NCBI RefSeq assembly: GCF_000512585.2
Contig: NC_089244.1
Coordinates: forward strand, 372,001 to 436,000
Source of the DNA: Kwoniella bestiolae CBS 10118
Taxonomy: Eukaryota; Basidiomycota; Tremellomycetes; Tremellales; Cryptococcaceae
Length of the DNA stretch: 64,000 bases
Direction: 5' to 3'
Shown in pieces: positions 1 through 11,590 of the stretch (positions are counted from its first letter, which is position 1; every line of letters starts with the position of its first letter). Under the pieces are notes generated by a model that worked only from the letters and a program-made list of their open reading frames with translations, was not told where the DNA came from and searched no databases. Both the position numbers and the translations under genes were made by a program.

Positions 1-670
1 GGAGTCGGTCTACCCATGCTTGTCGAAGCACGGCTATCGTCTGGAGAGAGCAATTAGCCCACAGTATGGGTAGGGAGGATGATGACGATGAGACCAGAGC
101 TTACCTGCGTACAAACTCCTTCCCAGCAATCTACCAATACCAAAGCACCATCACACAGCCTAGACGCTGTTGAGACTTCAGAGGCGAAATCGACATGACC
201 GGGTGTATCGATCACGTTACAAAGATGCTTCGATGTCGATGCTAAACTGTCTTGTCAATACACTACGCTCTGCTGGGCAGGCGGGTCAGGAGCATAACTC
301 ACCTGTACCATCTGGACCTATCCTGTTCATATCAAATCGTAGAGATACCTATGAACCAAGTAGTCAGCTTGCCATATCAGAGAAGATGAACTCAGGGATA
401 GCTTACAGCACTGCTCTCCATTGTTATACCTCTTTCCTGTTCATCTTCCCTCGAATCCAGGAACCGCAACTTTCCGGCCATACGAGATGAGATGATATTG
501 TTGGATGATAATAGACTATCGGCGAAGGACGTCTTACCATGATCCACATGGGCTACGATGGTGACATTCTACGCACAGGTTTCTCTGTCAGTTATATCCT
601 CGATGACAAAATGAGGTTCCAGGGAGCTCACTCGAGTATTTGCCAGTGGTACAGCGAAGGATTGTGACAT
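1..670 (-). CDS. RIA1: EFL1/RIA1 ribosome-assembly GTPase, 5' part
   Basis: The N-terminal part of the cytoplasmic EF-2-like GTPase that, with Sdo1/SBDS, evicts Tif6/eIF6 from pre-60S subunits; the gene runs off the left edge. Exons read on the minus strand: 670-632, 568-407, 348-303, 241-105 and 40-1 (open). The joined protein starts MSQSFAVPLANTR and then shows the P-loop region AHVDHGKT, the segment GKLRFLDSREDEQERGIT (switch I region, EFL1-like rather than EF-2-like), DTPGHVDFASEV (G3) and ALVLVDCWEGVCTQ followed by VLRQAWVDRL. All junctions keep frame. EF-2 itself is the alternative, but the GKLRFLDSREDEQ block is characteristic of EFL1. The start is the first ATG that joins in frame to the G domain, 13 codons before the first intron. 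Family role is known; assignment here is by motif reading. Confidence 0.9.
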
Positions 671-1248
671 GCTGACAGATCTCTGAGCTGCAATTGCTTC
701 TATTTATCGAACAATCCTGTAGTAGAGTTGGGTGTGGTTGTGAGCAATCTCAAATCTAAAGCTGAGTGACTCCAAGCCCTTCTGTCCGTTCTGCGTGGAT
801 TGAGAATGGGCAGATCAAGATGAAAGTCTGGAATTGAAACATCTTCGTTATATGGATTTATCTTTCTTCGCCGTCATCGTCATTTTGCTCGGATCCGAAA
901 TACTTATACATCGAGATGAGAAAGTGATGATGTCACCATTTATCCATATTTCCATGTTTTGACCAATTCACCCTCCTTTGCGCATACAAGTTTTCGATCA
1001 GTCTTCTTGCGACCTTGCGGCAAGTCAATATCGACTCGACTCGAATCCACCCTCTAGCAAGTATATCCTCGCAGTTATAAGATCCAGAACGAAATCGATA
1101 GGGCCCAACGGATTCCTGCGCTACGGATCCACTCGACTCCCGCTCCCCTCTAGACGAATGGCCTCTCTATCGAGTCGACTACCCATTCTTCGGGCGAATC
1201 AGTGGTCCCCTTAGAGGACACAGTCCCGTCTTTGCCATCCGACAAATC
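671..1248. other. divergent intergenic region with a small upstream ORF
   Basis: Shared upstream region of the minus-strand EFL1 gene and the plus-strand gene at 1249. It holds no convincing exon. A short ATG-initiated reading frame at 1159-1214 (18 codons plus stop) lies 35 nt before the start codon at 1249 and could act as an upstream ORF if transcription begins before it; the longer open stretch from 978 in the same frame has no coding character. Confidence 0.5.
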
Positions 1249-3207
1249 ATGGTCTATTTCTCCACCGCCCTCCCACCTCCAGCCGTATTCCTACACCAAG
1301 AGACCCTCCACGCTATCCCCTTACCTCCCCTAGCATCATGGTTAACAAGCTTAAGTCGACCAGAGCATCTCGTAAGATTGAACGACCTGTTAGAACGATA
1401 CAAGACTCCTCAGAGCTATCATAGGGTTGATGTAAGGGTTGTGGAGAGCTCGGAGCTGCCTGTTGGAAGTCCGGATAGTCATGCTGCGGAGGTAGATGTG
1501 GATAGAGGGGGAAGGGAGATTGTTGAGTTGGAGAAGGGAGATACGTTGGAGAGGTACTGGTCGAGCAGAATTGCGAATGATGGTGCGAATGAACAAGAAT
1601 CAGGAGAAGGCGAACAGCGGACGAATGGACCTGATACAATACAGATAAATGATGACGAGGAGAAAGAGATGGACGGTCCGATCGCTCAACCCCAAGCAGA
1701 AGCAGAGCAGACAGACTCAAACACACCACCAATCTCACAAACTGCCCAAGCCTTAAAAGCTCTTCAACTCCCTCCCCTACCCTCAGACCTTAAGCTAGAT
1801 TCCAACCTCCCTCCATCGCCCATCCCAAATCACCCCTTACCTCCCATCGGACCCAAACGTAAAGTACGAGAACTACGGTTGGACCTTCGGACGTTAGATG
1901 CCGCTGCATTATTCGCATTAGAGACATGGCGTAGAGAGGAACTTGGACTTGAGAAGTTGAATATGGAGTTCCCCGATTCGGTGTGGTACAAGGATGCTAC
2001 GCCTACTCCTTCACCTTCTCCTCCTCCACCGAGATACACATCGACGGGTAGGAAGTTTGGTGGGCTCAGGAAAGTACAGACACCTATAATTGTGAATAAT
2101 GATGATGGAGATGAAGGACTGCATACAGGTTTAGGGCAAGATGTGGGTCAAGTGGGCGACGGGGAAGAGGCTGGGGATGGGATTATGTCGATAGAACAGA
2201 AGGAAGGATACGAAAATTTGGTTAACACCCTTCAGTCCAATAACCAAGATGAGGGGGATATTGAGACTCAACAAGAAATCAGAACCAACATCCAGATTCC
2301 AGATATATTAGAGAACACTGGTGATTTGGCTCATACAGATATCGAAGTGGTTAAGGAGAATGTCGAAGTGTCAGCTATGAACCAGACAAGCGCACAGCCT
2401 CAACACCAAAACCCGCCTGTCGAGTTTGAAAACCCTACTGTAGGATCAGCATTGATCGATAGGGGTCCCGATGATGCACCCCCTCAACCTCAGCCTCAAC
2501 CTGAGATACAAGCAGAAGCAGAAGCAGGACCATCCCGTACCACCCCTCTATCCCCTTCTCCCGACATCCTCCTAAACGACATATTCAACGAGAAAGAGGA
2601 TGATGATTCCGATTTCATACCTCCACCATCACCTCCTGCTCGAAGACCTAGACCTCGGAAGAACAGGAAATCTCGTAGTAGTATAGACAAATCAGCAGAC
2701 CAGGACGGAGTATCGGTTGATCCTGAGATCTCTGAAATACCGATATCCACACCTTCAGCCAGCGAAATGAGAAACTCGAGACCGAGATCGCCAGAGGTAT
2801 TTATGGCATCAAGTAGGAAATCAAAATCGGTATCTATCGAGGTGATCTCGCCGACCAAGTACGACCAAGCACTATATCCGAGTCAAGCAGGCGAAAGCAT
2901 ACAGATTCTACAATCGGTCCATCCAGCCCTGGTTGGAATGAACGATCGTTCCCCGTCTATAGAGTTACTGCCGGATCCCCCTGAACCTGCTAGATCCACG
3001 AAACGATCGAGAGAACCAATTCCCACGTCTACGCGATTGCCTAAGAAAGCCAGAATCTCTATCGATCCACCAGTGACAATCACGCCGATATCCGGAGCGA
3101 AAGCAAGGGCAAGATTCGTAGTTGAGATACCCAGTAGGAAAGTAATGGAGGACAGTGAAGAGGATGAGGAAGATGAGGAATGGGGATTCTTGAGATCGTT
3201 TGGTTAG
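1249..3207 (+). CDS. unrecognised acidic, disordered protein, intronless
   Basis: A single uninterrupted frame of 652 codons, unusual here because nearly every neighbour has introns. I do not recognise a family. Two stretches look folded and possibly conserved: the N-terminal ~65 residues (hydrophobic and Leu-rich, containing PLASWLTSLSRPEHLVRLND) and a block near residues 205-250 (KVRELRLDLRTLDAAALFAL then ETWRREELGLEKLNMEF). Between and after them the sequence is rich in Pro, Ser, Gln and acidic residues, with basic islands such as RRPRPRKNRKSR and STKRSREP that could be nuclear localisation signals, and it ends in a strongly acidic tail EDSEEDEEDEEWGF. Nuclear or chromatin-linked function is only a guess from composition. 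The start ATG at 1249 follows an in-frame stop upstream. Confidence 0.7.
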   Translation: MVYFSTALPPPAVFLHQETLHAIPLPPLASWLTSLSRPEHLVRLNDLLERYKTPQSYHRVDVRVVESSELPVGSPDSHAAEVDVDRGGREIVELEKGDTLERYWSSRIANDGANEQESGEGEQRTNGPDTIQINDDEEKEMDGPIAQPQAEAEQTDSNTPPISQTAQALKALQLPPLPSDLKLDSNLPPSPIPNHPLPPIGPKRKVRELRLDLRTLDAAALFALETWRREELGLEKLNMEFPDSVWYKDATPTPSPSPPPPRYTSTGRKFGGLRKVQTPIIVNNDDGDEGLHTGLGQDVGQVGDGEEAGDGIMSIEQKEGYENLVNTLQSNNQDEGDIETQQEIRTNIQIPDILENTGDLAHTDIEVVKENVEVSAMNQTSAQPQHQNPPVEFENPTVGSALIDRGPDDAPPQPQPQPEIQAEAEAGPSRTTPLSPSPDILLNDIFNEKEDDDSDFIPPPSPPARRPRPRKNRKSRSSIDKSADQDGVSVDPEISEIPISTPSASEMRNSRPRSPEVFMASSRKSKSVSIEVISPTKYDQALYPSQAGESIQILQSVHPALVGMNDRSPSIELLPDPPEPARSTKRSREPIPTSTRLPKKARISIDPPVTITPISGAKARARFVVEIPSRKVMEDSEEDEEDEEWGFLRSFG

Positions 3208-3631
3208 GCTAGGCTTATATTTTTGGTTTATCGCCCTTCTGGGTTTTGGGGCTTTTGTTGATGTTTTGGTGTGACAGTTATGTACGTCCACGAGTTGTAT
3301 ATCATGCGCATGTGCGAAATTGATCATGACAATGTCCGCATCATGTATGTATATATATGCCAATGTACGATCAGCTGTGAGGAGATTGCAGCGAAGGGTA
3401 GGTACGAGCACTTTGCATACTGTTTGAAGAGACTCTATGTACACCATCTATATACATACGGGATCAAGCAAGAGCAACAGCAAAATAATCTATATACACC
3501 ATCTATATACAAGCGGGATCAAGCAATATCAAGAGCAGAATAATCTATATACACCATCTGTGACCAGAGTCAAGCCAATCTTGCCGAACCAATACATCCC
3601 TCGTCACTCAATAAGAGTTGAACCCCGATGA
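3208..3631. other. convergent intergenic region
   Basis: 3' flanks of the genes ending at 3207 (plus) and 3632 (minus). It contains the 55-bp tandem repeat described separately and AT-rich runs; no gene is visible. Confidence 0.6.
3434..3559. repeat. 55-bp tandem repeat, about 2.3 copies
   Basis: Copies begin at 3434, 3489 and 3544, a period of exactly 55 bp. Each opens with TCTATRTACACCATCT; the first two also share GGGATCAAGCAA and an AATAA end and agree at roughly 47 of 55 positions; the third copy is recognisable for only its first 16 bases. It sits between two convergent genes. Confidence 0.85.
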
Positions 3632-4618
3632 TCAAGCAATAGCCAACCCCCTAACTCTCAATTCAACCTCCCTTACACCCTCGACACCCTCAAGATCATC
3701 AGCCCTCAACCACTCCTCCTCATCACCCTTACTCCTCAGCCATGGCGTAGCCACCCTCTTATTGAGCGAATAACCTAACCCAATCCCCTCCATACCGTAC
3801 ATCAATTCCTCTTGTCCCTGAGTAGGAGCGGGAGGATGGGTAGACGTGGGACTGGGGAAATCATCCATAAACCTATGTGGGACCTTGGTAGGTGCTCGAA
3901 GGATCATATATCCCCCAGCTGGGTATTCGTATGTCGATATGTTGTTCGTGCCTACGAAGGGATCTCGGAAGATTGGAGGGGAACTGTACACGTTCGAAGG
4001 GAGGGGGTGCAGATCGGTATTGGTTTGGGATGGTTTGGGAAAGGGAGCGTGAGATAGTTGTGTGAGCTGTTGTTTCTGGATAGTGGGACGAGGAGGTAAT
4101 TCGATCTTGAAGGATGGTCTTCTCTTTTGGTTGTTATGCTCATTCTCCATCACTCTCGCTTGGGCTGTTGAGGTGGTGTGTATACCCCTCGATGTTTGGT
4201 GGGGGGGAGTAAAGGAATTACCAATAGGGATTTGTGAGATTTTGAGTGAAGATCGTCGTTTCTCAGCTGTATTGAGGGATTTCATAGCGGGTTTAACCAT
4301 ATACCCATTTGCCTCCATGGCCGAAGTAGAAGGTAAATCGCCACGATGGTACGGGCCGGCTTCCATATACTCTTCTCTCAAGGGAGGACGACCAGATATG
4401 TGTTGAGAATGCTTTAGACAACCGACCAAACCTGAACCGAGATTGGGCTGAGGCGAGTGATGTACTACGTTCAGCGAACTGTGCGGGGTGGGGGGAACTC
4501 GACCATGATATGCATGTGGTGCGGTCGGAACGGGGGGGAAGTAGGAGGTACGAAGTTGGGGGTGGGCGATGGCTCGCAGGGAGGGTGAGGAGAGAGGTGA
4601 TTGGGTTAGGTGGGGCAT
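3632..4618 (-). CDS. unrecognised Ser/Pro-rich protein with PKA-like sites
   Basis: One open frame; the frame extends upstream to 4792, but the ATG at 4618 (MPHLTQSPLSSPSL) is the better start because the upstream part is low-complexity and encodes leader-like sequence. From there it is 328 residues. No family recognised. It has no membrane segment or signal peptide. Two basic islands fit the PKA consensus RRxS: KRRSSLKISQIP and KRRPSFKIELPPRP, which also resemble each other (KRRxSxKI), so they may be a repeated docking or phosphorylation motif. The C-terminus is acidic and hydrophobic (EEEWLRADDLEGVEGVREVE). Lineage-restricted regulatory or scaffold protein is inference only. Confidence 0.65.
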   Translation of the reverse strand: MPHLTQSPLSSPSLRAIAHPQLRTSYFPPVPTAPHAYHGRVPPTPHSSLNVVHHSPQPNLGSGLVGCLKHSQHISGRPPLREEYMEAGPYHRGDLPSTSAMEANGYMVKPAMKSLNTAEKRRSSLKISQIPIGNSFTPPHQTSRGIHTTSTAQARVMENEHNNQKRRPSFKIELPPRPTIQKQQLTQLSHAPFPKPSQTNTDLHPLPSNVYSSPPIFRDPFVGTNNISTYEYPAGGYMILRAPTKVPHRFMDDFPSPTSTHPPAPTQGQEELMYGMEGIGLGYSLNKRVATPWLRSKGDEEEWLRADDLEGVEGVREVELRVRGLAIA

Positions 4619-5501
4619 TGTGTTGTGTATGATTACGATTTGGTAAGTTGAACTGGAGGGTGATAGTCGTTGTGTTGTGTAAGTAGTGCTGGACAAGGCT
4701 GGATGGTGTGAGTGATGAATTGATGGCTGGAGAAAAATAGCTTTCTCCGACGACTCTGGTCGTTTATATACCCACTTCTCCCCTCCGTGCATGACCTTAG
4801 TGAACGACCATGCAAACGAGGTAAGTCATGGGACGACATTCACTTTCAGATAGTTACCATCAAACTCGTCCCAAATCAGTATCATGAGCATTTCAATTCG
4901 GTCCAACTTACACCGAGATATCACCGTTCTCAGCTTTTTAGCTCAAAGGAAGGTGCGTACGACTCGTGATCTGCAGTCGTTAGTACACTTTCGGAAGGAG
5001 AATTGTGATGTTAACTGGGTGATATTGGGTTGAAACATCGTTTTTAAGTCGTGCTTTCCAGCTACATCCGGTTGGATCGGATGATCTCTTACCGAGTGGG
5101 GAAATACTTCATGTAATGCAGTCACCCAAGTGGGGTACTTTGTATATCACAACGAACATCGTTGTGAAGAGCATGTTCCGTCCGAACATACAGTGCTTTG
5201 CATCTACACAGATACCATCAACGCACATAAGGGATGCCACCTATCTTCCGTTGCCACAGATCTGGACCACTAGTCAGGTGATGGGCAACAATGCCACCAG
5301 AGTATAATTCCGATAATCCCGCTGATTCTGCTTCGCATTCTGATTCTGAGCGATGATGAGATACGTAAGCATGACTACCACGACCACTTACATAACCTCG
5401 AGCGTATTGCTTTGTATTTGTTAATCATCCCACTTTACTCTGACTTCTTCCCTCCACTCGTACAGTCCACCACCATCACCATAGAGACACCTCATACCGA
5501 T
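4619..5501. other. divergent intergenic region
   Basis: Upstream sequence of the minus-strand gene at 4618 and the plus-strand bZIP gene at 5502. The part before 5502 is CT/CA-rich as expected of a leader. I see no exon, RNA gene or repeat. Confidence 0.5.
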
Positions 5502-7244
5502 ATGAGCATCAACCAAGACTCACACGCTTCTCTCGCTACACTACTCTATCCCCCCGGGACAGATGGGAGAGGACCAGATGAGACGGAAAGCCATCTTTTG
5601 GATTGTATGTTTTCCCACATACAATCATATGCTCCGGATGGGTCACTAACAGGTGGTTCTACGACGCGTAGATTTAGAACACGATTACCCTCATGCTGAA
5701 TCTGGCGATGTATCAACTACTCAACATGGTGAGCTACCCCCATAGTTCTCATGGTATTCACTTCTCACATAGCTGACATGTATCCGCCCCAGCTCGCACA
5801 GACCAAGCACCCCTCGCCCCCCTCCCAGGCGAACGACAACCTCTCAGTGGTGTATCCTCTCCTTCCCAAGTAGCACCATCCAACAGAGCCCACCAACCAT
5901 CATTCACAGCCTACCAACCAGGGGAGATCACCCGTTCTGTCCGTTCTGGCCGATCGACCTCCCCTCTGAATCCTACTATCCCCATCCCGACCAGCCTCGC
6001 CCGACTAGCTTCAGAAACCATCTCCAACCTCTCCTTACCTGATCCCTCGGTACTCAGCGGACAAGATATGATCGAGCAAGCAGCATTGATGAATGACCAG
6101 ATCGACCGAGGGGAGATGGGCGGGAAGAGACGGAAATTACCTCATGAGAGAGCTGGGTGGGTCGAAATGGATCAACAGCAATTACGACCCAATGGAGGTG
6201 GGAACGGCGTGAAGAGAAGGAGAAATAGAAAGACCGATACCTCAATTAACGATGAGATCGCCCAAGCTCAGGCTCATGTCCTCGCTGTTGCTCAGGAGCC
6301 CAATCAGAGTAATTTACGAAACGATAAGCCTCCTTCAGCAGGGGGCAATGATGACCCAGCTACGGGTAGATACGATAATGAGTTTAGACAGTTGACGGAA
6401 CTTAGTCAGTCGATATCTACCTCTGATATAGATAAGACCTTCGATTCGCTGGCTGCTTCCTCGAGTAAGGATGGGACGAAAGAAGATTCGTCAGCACCAA
6501 TTATTGACCCTGCGCTGGCTGGTGAGGCTCCGGGCGAGGGAGCGACGAAACAAGCTTTGGAACAGGCTGCGAGAGAGTGAGTCTCTTTCTGAACCATACT
6601 GCTGCAGCCTGGCCCTCTTCGAACCATGTCAGATATTGGCGATCACGTGCTACATTCCCTCAGATAGTATTGATGGCTGACATTCGTACGATGTCAACAG
6701 ATCTTCCCCCTCGAAATTATCAAGAGCAGAGCAGAACAAACGTGCTCAACAAGCTTTCAGGAGGAGGAGAGAAGAACATATGAAAAAGCTTGAGCAGGAT
6801 TCTGCGCAGTTGGGATTGGTCAAAAGACAGATGGAACAGAAAGATGGGATCTTGAGGGATTTGGTATTGGTAAGTCCACCCCCTCTTTTATTTCTCGCCC
6901 TTAACCACGGATGGCCTCTAGCCTCCAAATCCCTTCTCTACTCCCTTTATCCTGTATATACAGCCACACTTCGAAATGGAAACATCTCAACTAATATTCG
7001 TCGAAACCGACAGGCCCTCGAATCGTCCAAAATTGAAATTGCAGCACTTCGCTCGTCCATCCAATTTCTCATCCCCCATTCATCCGTATTCCCATTGACT
7101 GAGCAAGGTACCTTGAACCTGGGTGAGGAAGTCAACATCAACAATGATACGCCAGTATCCGAAGAGGAAGTACTAAATGCGTTCGAGCTGTTGGAGAAGC
7201 AGGCTAGGGAGGTTGCGAAGCAGAACCATGCGAGGAGAGAATGA
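5502..7244 (+). CDS. YAP-type bZIP transcription factor
   Basis: Exons 5502-5604, 5672-5728, 5793-6576, 6701-6869 and 7014-7244, 447 residues. The DNA-binding basic region is complete in exon 4 (SRAEQNKRAQQAFRRRREEH), matching the fungal Yap/Pap1 pattern N-x2-A-Q-x-A-F-R-x-R; it is followed by a coiled-coil region (KKLEQDSAQLGLVKRQMEQK and onward through exon 5, LESSKIEIAALRSSI). The long N-terminal half is disordered and contains basic stretches GKRRKLP and KRRRNRK that suit nuclear import. I see no cysteine-rich C-terminal redox domain of Yap1 type, so this is a Yap-family relative rather than Yap1 itself. Which stress it answers to cannot be read from the sequence. Confidence 0.85.
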
Positions 7245-7630
7245 TTGGTTTGGTCTGGTAGGGACATTTTTGTAAGATACCTTATATGGGAGAAAGTGAG
7301 ATTAGATACCCAGAAAGATCAGGAGTCAGGAGAACATGGTGCTCTTTGTATATGATTGAGTACGAATATGTAATCTGTGTAGAAGTAGATGCCTGGTTCA
7401 GCATAACAAGTCAAGTGGAGGGGAACGCAGGAAGCAATGCAAAGTGCCACGTTCATTTGCCACGAGGTTGACTGAATACGACGTCAGTGTCAGCGTGAGT
7501 TGAAGAGTGAAAGGTGAATTGCGCGTCGATTGTCCATTACCGTTGACTTTGTCCATCTTTCAATATAACATCGTACATCACATCACTCTCCATAGATCAA
7601 CACCACTCATTTAATCCAGAAGAACCCATC
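7245..7630. other. intergenic region, bZIP 3' flank and RPN3 promoter
   Basis: Short tandem spacer between two plus-strand genes. An ACGTCA half-site of CRE/bZIP type lies near 7480. The last ~60 bases before 7631 are C/A-rich leader. Nothing else seen. Confidence 0.45.
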
Positions 7631-9969
7631 ATGGCTAAGAACCCGACTGCAAAGCTCCAGGAGCCCACGAAAGAGGAGAAGAAAGGTGACGAGGGAACCA
7701 CTCAGGTGGAGAAACCTGTAGTTGAAGAACCTGTATTGACTGTTGAAGAGGGTGAGTGAAATGACATATAGCCTTATCCAATGCCCATGTCGAGGAGGAA
7801 CTACTCTCCGTACATCACTGTTTGCTCCGTCGAGTCATTCCAGCTGACTCGTCCTGTTGAACACCTCCACAGAGATCCTTAACAACATCACACTGATCGG
7901 AAGGGCCGTATCAACCATAGAACCCAGATTTACCATCAGAGTATTACGAACCCTAACTACGTTGAGGAAGAAATTGAGTAAAGCGGTGTTGAAGAATGTA
8001 TTGGATCAAGCCTTCCCCAAGGGATGTAAGTCCTCATCTACCCCATGCTTAGATAGTGGAGGACATAGTCCGACTGACCATGTTGAATGATTTGATTAGC
8101 CAAAACCGGCCAATCACTCATCGCCAACCCCATATTCTCCTCTCTACCTTCTACTTCATCAGAAGAATCAATGGAAGTCGATCCCACCACGGATGACACA
8201 TCGACTACAACGCAGAAGAAAAAGTTCTCTCCTCCATTAGATAACGGTGGGAACGACCTGGTTCCAGAGGGTATCATTTATTTGAGATTGCTTTTGATCC
8301 TTCTGAATCTGGACGCTGGGAAGGTAGTTGAGGTAAGTCATATCTCTTTCCTCTCCCCGTCGTTGGGTGAGCGGGTACAAGCTGACATGGTTGGTGTTCG
8401 AATTGGGATTAGGCCGGTGAATTTGCTCAGGAGACTACCGAGATCATCAGTTCCCTCAATCGACGAACGATGGATCAGATCGCTGCGAAGGTGTGGTTCT
8501 ACCTGGCTAGATCGTATGAGCTGCAAGGTAGATTGGCGGAGCTGCAACCGTGAGTTTCAAGTTCATACCGCTAGCACCATCATTTTCTATCACGGATTTA
8601 ATGCTGATCAGTGCTGTTGTTGGGATTATAGATCGTTCTTGGCGATCAGGCAGACAGCTTCTTTGAGGAAAGACGAGACTTTGGAGGTGAGCTGCCCTTC
8701 CTCCTCTATAATTACCCTTTTAGCTACAATGCGATCCTCAGTGAGAGACCATTTCTAATATGTTCATTCCCCAGGTCACCGTGATCAACCTCCTCCTACG
8801 ATCATACTTGGCATCTCAGCAATACGACCAAGCCGACAAACTCATCGCCAAGTCGACCTTTTTAGGCGCTGCCAACCAAGCTCAGACTGTGCGATGGTTG
8901 TTCTACGCTGGTCGATTGAGAGCGATTCAGTTGAATTATGCGCAAGCGAGAAATTACTTGCAGACTGCCATTAGGAGGGCACCAAAGGATGAGGTCGCTC
9001 CTGGTTTCGTGCAATTGGTGGGTACAGCGTATTTCAAGTCATTCTCAAAGAATTTGGCACGGTAGATGGGTAAAAGCTGATTCTGATGACTGAATAACCA
9101 GATCCACAAATACTTTATCATTGTCGTTCTCCTCACCGGTGTGATCCCAGATAGAGCAATGTTCAGAAAACCAGTATTGAAACAAGCCTTATTACCATAC
9201 TTCCAGATCGTTCAAGGTAAGTCTACCACTTCTTTCCTTTCTTTGTTGAATGAAATGATCTCACCTCGATCGACTGAGCTGATGTATTTGAGACATGTTA
9301 CAGCCGTCAGAATAGGAGACATAACAGGCTTCGAAAAAGCTTTCCAAGCGCACGAACAAGTCTTCTTAAACGATTCGACCCACTTCCTCATCCTCCGACT
9401 AAGGCATTTCGTGATCAAGACCGCTTTGAGGTCTATCACACTTTCATACTCGCGTATCTCCCTTGCGGACATTTGCGTGAAATTGCGACTCGATTCAGAG
9501 GAAGATACAGAATACATCGTAGCAAAGGCTATCAAGGATGGTGTGATTGATGCGGTCATAGATCACGAGAAGGGGTTCATAGTCAGCAAGCAGATTAAGA
9601 ATGTTTACGAGACGGACGAACCTACCGTTCAGTTTAATAAGAGGGTTAATTTCTGTACGCAGGTGTACAATGAGAGTGTCCGGGTGAGTCATATATTTTC
9701 ACTTCATACTTGGGTTTATCAAGTGCTGATGGGATTCATGTCGACTATAGGCAATGAGATACCCTCCCAACGCCCATCGAAAAGGTAAGTTCTTGCATAA
9801 GCTTGCCGCTCGCTGATTTCGTGACGAAGCTAATTTGGTTTGATTTAATTTACTGAATATAGAACTCGACACAGCCGCCGATGCGAGAGAAAGAGATCGA
9901 GAGATCGCTCAGCTCATCCAGGAGAACGAGAACGACGCGGACGATATGGATGATATGGGTGATATCTAG
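7631..9969 (+). CDS. RPN3: 26S proteasome regulatory subunit RPN3 (PSMD3)
   Basis: Ten exons: 7631-7751, 7873-8025, 8100-8332, 8413-8549, 8632-8686, 8775-9017, 9102-9216, 9304-9683, 9751-9784 and 9863-9969; 525 residues. RPN3 is a structural PCI subunit of the proteasome lid. The N-terminus is charged and Glu/Lys-rich, the middle is made of helical repeats (LARSYELQGRLAEL, SYLASQQYDQADKLI, GRLRAIQLNYAQARNYLQTA), and the PCI module lies in exon 8, with the winged-helix part SRISLADICVKLRLDSEEDT and VAKAIKDGVIDAVIDHEKGF. The C-terminus is RYPPNAHRKELDTAADARER and an acidic tail DADDMDDMGDI. Length and order fit RPN3/PSMD3. Another proteasome gene, the PAC4-like chaperone, is elsewhere in the window but not adjacent. 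Confidence 0.95.
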
Positions 9970-10281
9970 GTGGAGATGTTCTGCGGTCCGATAGACAATA
10001 AATGTGTAGTAGAGATGAATATGCAAAATAACGTCAAATCAACCTCATCTCCCTCGATTCGATTTGCTGGTTCTGTCGTCAGGGTCCAGTCGGAATCAGC
10101 GGTACAGTTGCAATCTTTATAGAGCAGGGAACAAGACAATGCATTTGTGACGGTTGAAACAGCACATCATCCAGATATAAGCTACGCTAGACTACAACTA
10201 AGCATTGACTCATATTCTTCTTTCCACTTCTTACTTCCTTTTTCCTTCTCGCTTGAAACGACATACTCTCCAGTGATGAGT
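9970..10281. other. convergent intergenic region, RPN3/FBP1
   Basis: Two 3' flanks, 312 bp. No gene, repeat or structured element noticed. Confidence 0.45.
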
Positions 10282-11558
10282 TTACCACTTCTTCTCGCCA
10301 TCCCAAGCAGCATAGAACTTCTTCAAATCCTCCACGTCGTCCTTGGATCCCAAAAACACGGGACATCTACCGTGGATGTTCTTGGGAACCACATCGAGGA
10401 TTCGTTGGGTTCCTGTCGTGGCTACTCCACCGGCTTGTTCGGTGAGGAAGGACATTGGGAAGGCCTCGTAAAGCATTCTCAATTTACCTGTAAGGATACA
10501 ACGAACAACGATCAGTATATATAGTATTGTTTCGCCATCATATGCCCTCATACTCTATCTAGGAAGGGAAAAGGAATTGCTTCTTCCTCAAATGAAGACA
10601 GAGTCATATAAGAGTAAGGGTAACTCACCATCCTTACTCTTCTTGTCATCGGGATAACCGAAGATACCCCCGTACAGCAACGTTCGATGCACATCTGCAA
10701 CCATCGAACCGATGTATCTGGCAGAGTAGGGTTTACCGTTGGCCGGGTATTTGATGGATTCGAGATACTTGTTGGTGGGTTCGTAGAAGTGGAGGGAGTT
10801 TCCTTCGTTGAACGAGTAGATCTTGCCTCGGGAGGGGATCTTGATGTCTGGGTGGGTGAGGATGAATTCTCCGAGGGCCTATAGTATTCAAGTATGAATG
10901 TCAGCATATATGAAGTAGAGTGTCCACTCAGGATTGAATGTTGACACTGGATTTGAGGGAAAAAAGACTGCCACCCACCTCATCAAGAGTGAAACCATCA
11001 ACACCTTGTCCAGTAGATAGCACAAGGTTACAAGATGAACCGTACATGGTATAACCGGCAGCTACAAGGTCTTTACCGGGTTTCAAGACATCGGCAACAG
11101 AAGCTTTGGATGGGTCGGCCTAGCGCCCCCAAGAAAGAGATGTTAGCTTAATACTAGACATTATGTGTATGGCGAGACACACTCACGACCTTGTAGATAC
11201 CAAAGATGGTACCGACGTTAACACCCGCATCGATGTTGGATGAACCATCAAGAGGGTCGAACACGACGGCGCTGTAAAGTGATTTCAGGTATCAGTAACC
11301 ATATCTACAAGAATATTACGATCCGTATACATTACTTCAGATAAGAACGAGGTGAGGAAGAAAACCCAAACCCACTAAGTACCCTTAGATCCACCAACAA
11401 TAATAGCCTCATCCACCTCCTCCGAAACCATCACACTACATTTCCCAGAAGCCGACAAGGCATTCACCATAATGTCGTTAGACAATACATCGAGCTTCTT
11501 CTGATCTTCACCTTGGACGTTGGACGCTCCGGCCAGACCGACGAGGTTGATGAGTCGG

Positions 11559-11590
<32 letters not shown>

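Noticed and set aside
978..1214. 78-codon frame upstream of the gene at 1249
   Set aside because: No coding character and no splice path into the downstream frame; only a short uORF from 1159 is mentioned.
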